Assembly (NCBI RefSeq): GCF_021696945.1
Contig: NZ_JACYHE010000018.1
Coordinates: 27,313 to 91,312, forward strand
Source: Streptomyces sp. JJ36
GTDB lineage: Bacteria > Actinomycetota > Actinomycetes > Streptomycetales > Streptomycetaceae
Length of the DNA: 64,000 nt
Direction: 5' to 3'
In this document: one piece after another, positions 59,687 to 64,000 of the stretch
How the letters are laid out: each line of letters starts with the position of its first letter
Position numbering within the stretch: the stretch's first letter is position 1
Notes under the pieces: model-generated
Seen by the model: the letters and a program-made list of their open reading frames with translations, nothing else
Told to the model about the DNA's origin: nothing
Database searches by the model: none
Program-made: the position numbers and the translations under genes

Positions 59687-62600
59687 TCACTCGACGACCT
59701 GCCGGCCCTCCGGCTGCGCGGAGCAGGCGCTGCGGAAGGAGCAGTGCGCGCACTGCCGGCCGGTGGCGGGGGCGAAGCGCTCGTCCAGGACCCGGCCGGC
59801 CGCGACGGCGAGCAGCTCCCCCACCCAGTCGCCGTCCGGTCCGGTCTCCGGGGCCTCCTGCCGCTGCACGGCGGGATGGGCGTCGCCGCCCTCGCGCCGG
59901 GTGGCGCCGAGCCGCAGATGCACCAGTTCGGCGCCGCCGGGCTCGGGACGGCGCCCGCCGAACAGCCCGTCCGCGGCGCCCTCGGCCACCGCGAGCTGGT
60001 AGACCGCGAGCTGCGGGTGCCGGGCGACCTCCGCGCCGGTGGGCTTGGCGCGACCGGTCTTGAAGTCGACCACGTACGCCCGCCCTTCGGCGTCCTCCTC
60101 GACGCGGTCCATGCTGCCGCGGATCCGTACGGTGTGCCCGCCCGCTTCCAGGGTCACGTCGAAGTCGTGCTCGCTGCCGACCGGACGCCGGCCCTCCCCG
60201 CGTTCCAGGACGTGCCAGCGGAGGAAGCGTTCCAGCGCGTCCCGCGCGTTCTCCCGCTCCTGCCGCGACTTCCACGGGGCGTCGAACGCCAGTCCGTCCC
60301 AGACCGAGTCCAGCCGCTCCAGCAGCGCCGACAGGTCCGCGGGCGTGCCGCCGGAGGCGACCTCGTCGGCGAGCACGTGCACCACGTTCCCGAAGCCCTG
60401 CGCGGTGCCGGCGGGCGCCTCGGCCCGGACCTCACGGCCCAGGAACCACTGCAGCGAGCAGCCCTGGGCGAGCTGTTCCAGCGCACTGCCGGAGAGCAGC
60501 ACAGGGCGTTCCGGATCCCGCAGCGGCTGCGCCGCCCGGGTCGGCTCGTACAGGCCCCACCAGCGCTGCGGGTGCGCCGCCGGCACCAGCGCGTGCCCCT
60601 CGTCGTCGCGCAGCGCCGCCAGCCGGGCCAGCCGCCGGGCCGCGGCCTCGCGGAGCGCCGGGGAGGCCTCCGGGTCGACCGTGGTGGCACGCAGCTCGGC
60701 CACCAGCGCCGGAACGGAGAGCGGGCGACGCGGACGCGTGGTCACCGCCCGTGGCTCCACGCCCAGCTCGGAGAGGAAGCGGGAGGGCTGGTCGCCGTCG
60801 TCGGCCGGGGCGCGCACCGCGGTGACCACCAGCCGCTCCCGGGCGCGGGTCGCCGCCACGTAGAAGAGGCGCCGCTCCTCGGCGAGCAGCGCGCCCGGGC
60901 TGAGCGGCTCGGCGAGCCCGTCCCGGCCGATGCGGTCGGCCTCCAGCAGCGAGCCGCGCCGCCGCAGGTCCGGCCAGAGGCCCTCCTGCACCCCGGCGAC
61001 CACCACGAGTCGCCACTGCAGGCCCTTGGACCGGTGCGCCGTCAGCAGCCGGACGGCGTCCGGGCGTACGGGCCGCGGGGCCATCGTGTCGGCCGCGATG
61101 TCCTGGGCGTCGATCTCCTCCAGGAAATTGAGCGCGCCACGCCCGCCGGTGCGCTCCTCGGCGCGGGCGGCGGCCGCGAACAGCGCGCACACCGCGTCCA
61201 GGTCGCGGTCGGCGTTCCGCCCCGCGGGACCGCCGCGCAGGGCCGTACGCTCCAGCCGCTGCGGCCAGCCGGTGCCGTCCCACAGCAGCCAGAGCGCCTC
61301 CTCGGCGGTACCGCCGCCCGCCAGCAGCTCCCGTGCCTTGCGCAGCAGCAGGCCGAGGCGCTGCGCGCCGCGCGCGTACGCCGGGTCGTGGGCGACCAGC
61401 CGCTCGGGTTCGGCGAGGGCCAGGGCCAGCAACGTGTCCGAGGGGCGCGGAACGGCGCGGCCGGCGGCCCGCTCCTCGTCCCGCAGGGCACGGCCCAGCC
61501 GCCGCAGGTCGGCGGCGTCCATGCCGCCGAGCGGGGAGGTGAGCAGACCGAGCGCCGTCTCGGTGTCCAGCCACCCCGGAGGGCCGGCGGCCGCCGCGTC
61601 CGCCTCCCCCGCGGACGGCTCCCCCGCGTCCGCCTCCCCCGCGTCCCCCTCCCCCGCGGAGGGCGCCCCGGACGCGCCGGCCGCGGCGCCGCCGGGCTCC
61701 GCCGGCGGGTCCGCGGCGGGGCGCTCCAGGGCCGCGCGGGCGACCGCCCGCAGGGCGGTCAGCAGCGGGGCGACGGCGGGCTCCTGCCGGAGCGGCACGT
61801 CGTCCCCGTCCACCTCCAGCGGCACTCCGGCCGAGGTCAGCGCCCGCCGCACTCCGGGGATGCTGCGCCCGCCGGCCCGTACCAGCACCGCCATCTCGCT
61901 CCAGGGGACGCCGTCCTCCAGATGGGCCCGGCGGAGCAGGTCGGCCACGGTGTCCAGCTCCACGCCCGGTGTGGGGCAGGTCAGCACCTCCACGCGCCCG
62001 CCCTCACGGGCCGCGGCGAGGGCCCGGTGCTCCCGTACGGCCTCCGCGGGCAGCCGGTTCAGCGGCATCCGCCGGGCGATCTCCCGGGTGGCCGCGAGGA
62101 GCCGGTCGCCGGAGCGCCACGAGCGGCGCAGCACCCGTACGGGCGCGGGGGTGCCGTCGGGCCGCCGGAAGCGCTCGGGGAAGCCGAGGATGCCGCCGAC
62201 GTCGGCGCCGCGGAAGGCGTAGACCGACTGATCGGGGTCGCCGAAGGCGACCAGGGTCTGCGCCGGGCCGGCCAGCGCCGTCAGCAGCCGGACCTGGGAC
62301 GGGTCCGTGTCCTGGTACTCGTCCACAAAGATCGCGTCGTAGCGCCCGCGCAGCCCGGCGGCGACCTCGGGCCGTCCGGCGAGCAGCACCGCCCGGTGCA
62401 CCAGCTCGGCGTAGTCGAGGACGCCCTGCGCGTCCAGCACGTCCAGGTACTCGGCGAGGAAGTCCGCCGCCGCGGCCCAGTCCGGCCGGCCGGTGCGGTG
62501 GGCGAAGGCGGCGAGCGTGTCCGGGCCGAGCCCGAGTTCCCGGCTGCGGGCGAGCACGGCCCGGACCTCGTCGGCGAAGCCCCGGGTGGTCAGGCAGGCG

Positions 62601-63121
62601 CGCAGTTCGTCCGGCCAGGCGATGCGGGCCCGGCCCTCGGCTGCCAGCTCGAGCTGCCCGGCGAGCAGTTCGCGGATGTAGAGGTCCTGCTCCGGTCCGG
62701 AGAGCAGCCGCAGCGGCTCGGCGAAGAGGTCGGCGTCCTGGTGGGCCCGCACCAGGGCGTAGCAGTACGAGTGGAAGGTGGTGGCCTGCGGCGCCCGGGT
62801 GCCGCCGATCCGGGCGGCCATCCGGTCCCGCAGTTCCACGGCCGCCTTGCGGCTGAAGGTGAGCACCAGCACGCGTTCCGGGTCGGCCCCGCGCCGCACC
62901 CGCTCGGCCACGGCCTCCACCAGGGTGGCCGTCTTGCCGGTGCCCGGCCCGGCGAGCACGAGCAGCGGGCCGCCCGCATGGTCAACCACGGCACGCTGCG
63001 GTGCGTCCAAGGCAGGGGACTCCACCGGCTCCGGCCGGGTACGCACCAGGCGGTACGCACCGGCGGCCGCGCCGGGCCGGTGGGCGGAACGCCGGGGTGC
63101 CGGGTGCAGGGAGGAGCTCAC
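59687..63121 (-). CDS. adnA: AdnA-like DNA helicase-nuclease subunit
   Basis: A 1144-residue partner of AdnB. Helicase motifs: LAGPGTGKTATLVEAVAERV (Walker A), IFVDEYQDTDPSQVRLL, AFGDPDQSVYAFRGADVGG, FYVAATRARERLVV. Nuclease motifs: GSMDRVEEDAEG, YVVDFKTGRAK and LAVYQLAVAEG. Four cysteines bracket the nuclease (GCSLQWFLG; QCAHCSFRSAC), the pattern of an iron-sulfur cluster in AddB/AdnA-type nucleases. A low-complexity insert near residues 480-515 (SAGEGDAGEADAGEPSAGEADAAA-like) interrupts the motor. Upstream of adnB as in mycobacteria. GTG 63121 has AGGCGATC upstream. Confidence 0.9.
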   Translation of the reverse strand: MSSSLHPAPRRSAHRPGAAAGAYRLVRTRPEPVESPALDAPQRAVVDHAGGPLLVLAGPGTGKTATLVEAVAERVRRGADPERVLVLTFSRKAAVELRDRMAARIGGTRAPQATTFHSYCYALVRAHQDADLFAEPLRLLSGPEQDLYIRELLAGQLELAAEGRARIAWPDELRACLTTRGFADEVRAVLARSRELGLGPDTLAAFAHRTGRPDWAAAADFLAEYLDVLDAQGVLDYAELVHRAVLLAGRPEVAAGLRGRYDAIFVDEYQDTDPSQVRLLTALAGPAQTLVAFGDPDQSVYAFRGADVGGILGFPERFRRPDGTPAPVRVLRRSWRSGDRLLAATREIARRMPLNRLPAEAVREHRALAAAREGGRVEVLTCPTPGVELDTVADLLRRAHLEDGVPWSEMAVLVRAGGRSIPGVRRALTSAGVPLEVDGDDVPLRQEPAVAPLLTALRAVARAALERPAADPPAEPGGAAAGASGAPSAGEGDAGEADAGEPSAGEADAAAAGPPGWLDTETALGLLTSPLGGMDAADLRRLGRALRDEERAAGRAVPRPSDTLLALALAEPERLVAHDPAYARGAQRLGLLLRKARELLAGGGTAEEALWLLWDGTGWPQRLERTALRGGPAGRNADRDLDAVCALFAAAARAEERTGGRGALNFLEEIDAQDIAADTMAPRPVRPDAVRLLTAHRSKGLQWRLVVVAGVQEGLWPDLRRRGSLLEADRIGRDGLAEPLSPGALLAEERRLFYVAATRARERLVVTAVRAPADDGDQPSRFLSELGVEPRAVTTRPRRPLSVPALVAELRATTVDPEASPALREAAARRLARLAALRDDEGHALVPAAHPQRWWGLYEPTRAAQPLRDPERPVLLSGSALEQLAQGCSLQWFLGREVRAEAPAGTAQGFGNVVHVLADEVASGGTPADLSALLERLDSVWDGLAFDAPWKSRQERENARDALERFLRWHVLERGEGRRPVGSEHDFDVTLEAGGHTVRIRGSMDRVEEDAEGRAYVVDFKTGRAKPTGAEVARHPQLAVYQLAVAEGAADGLFGGRRPEPGGAELVHLRLGATRREGGDAHPAVQRQEAPETGPDGDWVGELLAVAAGRVLDERFAPATGRQCAHCSFRSACSAQPEGRQVVE

Positions 63122-63282
63122 GTGGATCGCCTAGGGGAGGGTCTGTGCCGGGTGGTGCAGACGCTACGCCAGGGGACGCCCGTGCCGCAGCGCGTCGCTC
63201 GGGTACTCCGTACGGACGGCTCGGCGCCGCCGGCCGCCGGAGATGACGGAAGCTGGTACGTGTGAGCAGCCGCAGCCGGTGG

Positions 63283-63669
63283 TCAGCCGCCCGCTTCCCG
63301 GACGGGCCGCCCGTCCCAGCGGGCCTTCCGCATGTCGAGACGCGGGGTGTGGTCCGGTGCCGCGGCGCCCGCGGAGCGCAGCGGGGTGTCCTCGGCGCGG
63401 TAGTGGTCCAGGGCGCGCCGCTCCGCGCCGGGGAGCAGCACGCCGTCCGCGCGGACCACCCGCCACCAGGGCACGGCGCCGCCGTAGAGCGCCATCACCC
63501 GGCCCACCTGGCGGGGCCCGCCCTCGCCGAGCCATTCGGCGACGTCGCCGTAGGTCAGCACGCGGCCCGGCGGTATGCCGTCGACCACGTCCAGCACCCG
63601 TTCCGCGTATTCCGGGAGCTCCGGGAGATCCGGCGGCTCCGGCGGGCCCTGCGGCTCGTTCCCTCGCAT
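63283..63669 (-). CDS. Alkyltransferase-like (ATL/MGMT-family) DNA-binding protein
   Basis: A 128-residue protein with the MGMT DNA-binding fold (YAERVLDVVDGIPPGRVLTYGDVAEWLG, ARQVGRVMALYGG-like core). Where MGMT has the acceptor cysteine in PCHRV, this has PWWRVVRADG, so it cannot transfer alkyl groups. Such ATL proteins bind O6-alkylguanine and call in nucleotide-excision repair. The sequence after RVVRADG differs from E. coli Atl, and an extra C-terminal arm is present. ATG 63669 has AGGA 8 bases upstream. It follows adnA on the same strand, as in M. tuberculosis. Confidence 0.88.
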   Translation of the reverse strand: MRGNEPQGPPEPPDLPELPEYAERVLDVVDGIPPGRVLTYGDVAEWLGEGGPRQVGRVMALYGGAVPWWRVVRADGVLLPGAERRALDHYRAEDTPLRSAGAAAPDHTPRLDMRKARWDGRPVREAGG

Positions 63670-63830
63670 GACGGCCATCCTGCCGCACGCCACGGACAGG
63701 AGTGGCGGCCGCCGGGGGGCGCGCGCCGTGGTGCGGGCGGTGGTGTCGGATATCTCGCAATGGGTGAATGCGCCCTCGGGCACCCGGGCACCTTCCCGAC
63801 GTGTCACCATCTTCGTCCGGGCGGTGACGA

Positions 63831-64000
63831 GTGATACGAGACCAGGACGAGACGACGGCCGATCAGCGGCGGGGGAGCGAGCCTCACGGGGCGGCGTCTC
63901 CGGCCGCCGGTCGGGCTGGCCGCACCCGCCCGGACGAGCCCCGCGGCGCGCGGGAGGGCCCCGCCGGTGACGGCGGCCGCGGCACGGGCCCGGAGCCGCC
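63831..64000 (+). CDS. Start of an unidentified gene, truncated by the window edge
   Basis: From GTG 63831 a frame (MIRDQDETTADQRR...) stays open for 56 codons to the edge, with very high G+C in third positions and no stop, suggesting the start of a gene with a disordered Gly/Pro/Arg-rich N-terminus. The ribosome-binding site is poor (GGTGAC) and no domain is reached, so start and identity are uncertain. The 160 bases between here and the ATL gene hold no other signal that I can support. Confidence 0.4.
   Translation, partial: MIRDQDETTADQRRGSEPHGAASPAAGRAGRTRPDEPRGAREGPAGDGGRGTGPEP

Overview
The window is very GC-rich with almost every codon ending in G or C, has GTG/TTG starts, a DasR/DasABC chitobiose locus, SigR-RsrA, a WblC/WhiB7 gene with an AT-hook, a mycoredoxin and AdnAB helicase-nucleases. 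Together these point to a Streptomyces (or close streptomycete) chromosome, core region rather than a mobile island. I see no insertion sequence, integrase, prophage or CRISPR array.

Layout. 0-3.7 kb: amino-sugar uptake (dasC partial, dasB, dasA, minus) with the divergent GntR regulator dasR and two dre operators between them. 3.8-6.3 kb: a DUF3311/sodium-solute symporter pair and a GNAT acetyltransferase, separated by two perfect hairpins. 6.35-10.2 kb: class Ia ribonucleotide reductase nrdAB behind two NrdR boxes and a cobalamin riboswitch. 10.2-15.1 kb (minus): peptide deformylase, a TPR protein and two adjacent membrane HD/HD-GYP proteins. 15.3-16.6 kb: the thiol-stress module sigR-rsrA with its own SigR-type promoter and a second upstream start. 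16.7-18.4 kb: alpha/beta hydrolase and SRAP (HMCES/YedK) protein. 18.65-22.3 kb: one 1220-codon gene joining a sodium/solute symporter to PAS, GAF, PP2C phosphatase and ATPase domains. 22.5-28.3 kb: M50-like peptidase, aroA-rsgA, a TetR regulator, hisN and a CBS protein. 28.3-30.4 kb: catalase and its divergent Fur-family repressor CatR. 30.5-32.7 kb: a Sel1-repeat protein between two identical initiator tRNA genes.

32.7-63.7 kb reads as an old actinobacterial gene neighbourhood: UPF0182 membrane protein, PPA1309-like protein, PDZ/Lon-like protease, DUF2342 protein, ABC1 kinase, wblC (whiB7), uvrD2, mycoredoxin, nudC, adnB, adnA and an alkyltransferase-like protein, in nearly the order known from Mycobacterium tuberculosis. 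Streptomycete additions sit inside it: moaE, an SDR epimerase, a TerD-AIM24 fusion plus two AIM24 genes, a YgjP-type metallopeptidase, an orphan ThiF/E1-like protein and an M20 peptidase.

How it fits together: two loci carry the GGGAAT-N18-GTT SigR promoter (sigR itself and mycoredoxin), tying thiol redox control to both halves of the window. The wblC gene has a WhiB7-type promoter (AT-rich block next to the -35), a roughly 550-nt leader with small ORFs and an intrinsic terminator, the layout expected for antibiotic-induced attenuation. DNA repair genes (uvrD2, adnAB, ATL, SRAP) and nucleotide supply (nrdAB) are concentrated here. Starts quoted were chosen from ribosome-binding sites and family alignments remembered, not from any search; functions rest on motif recognition.
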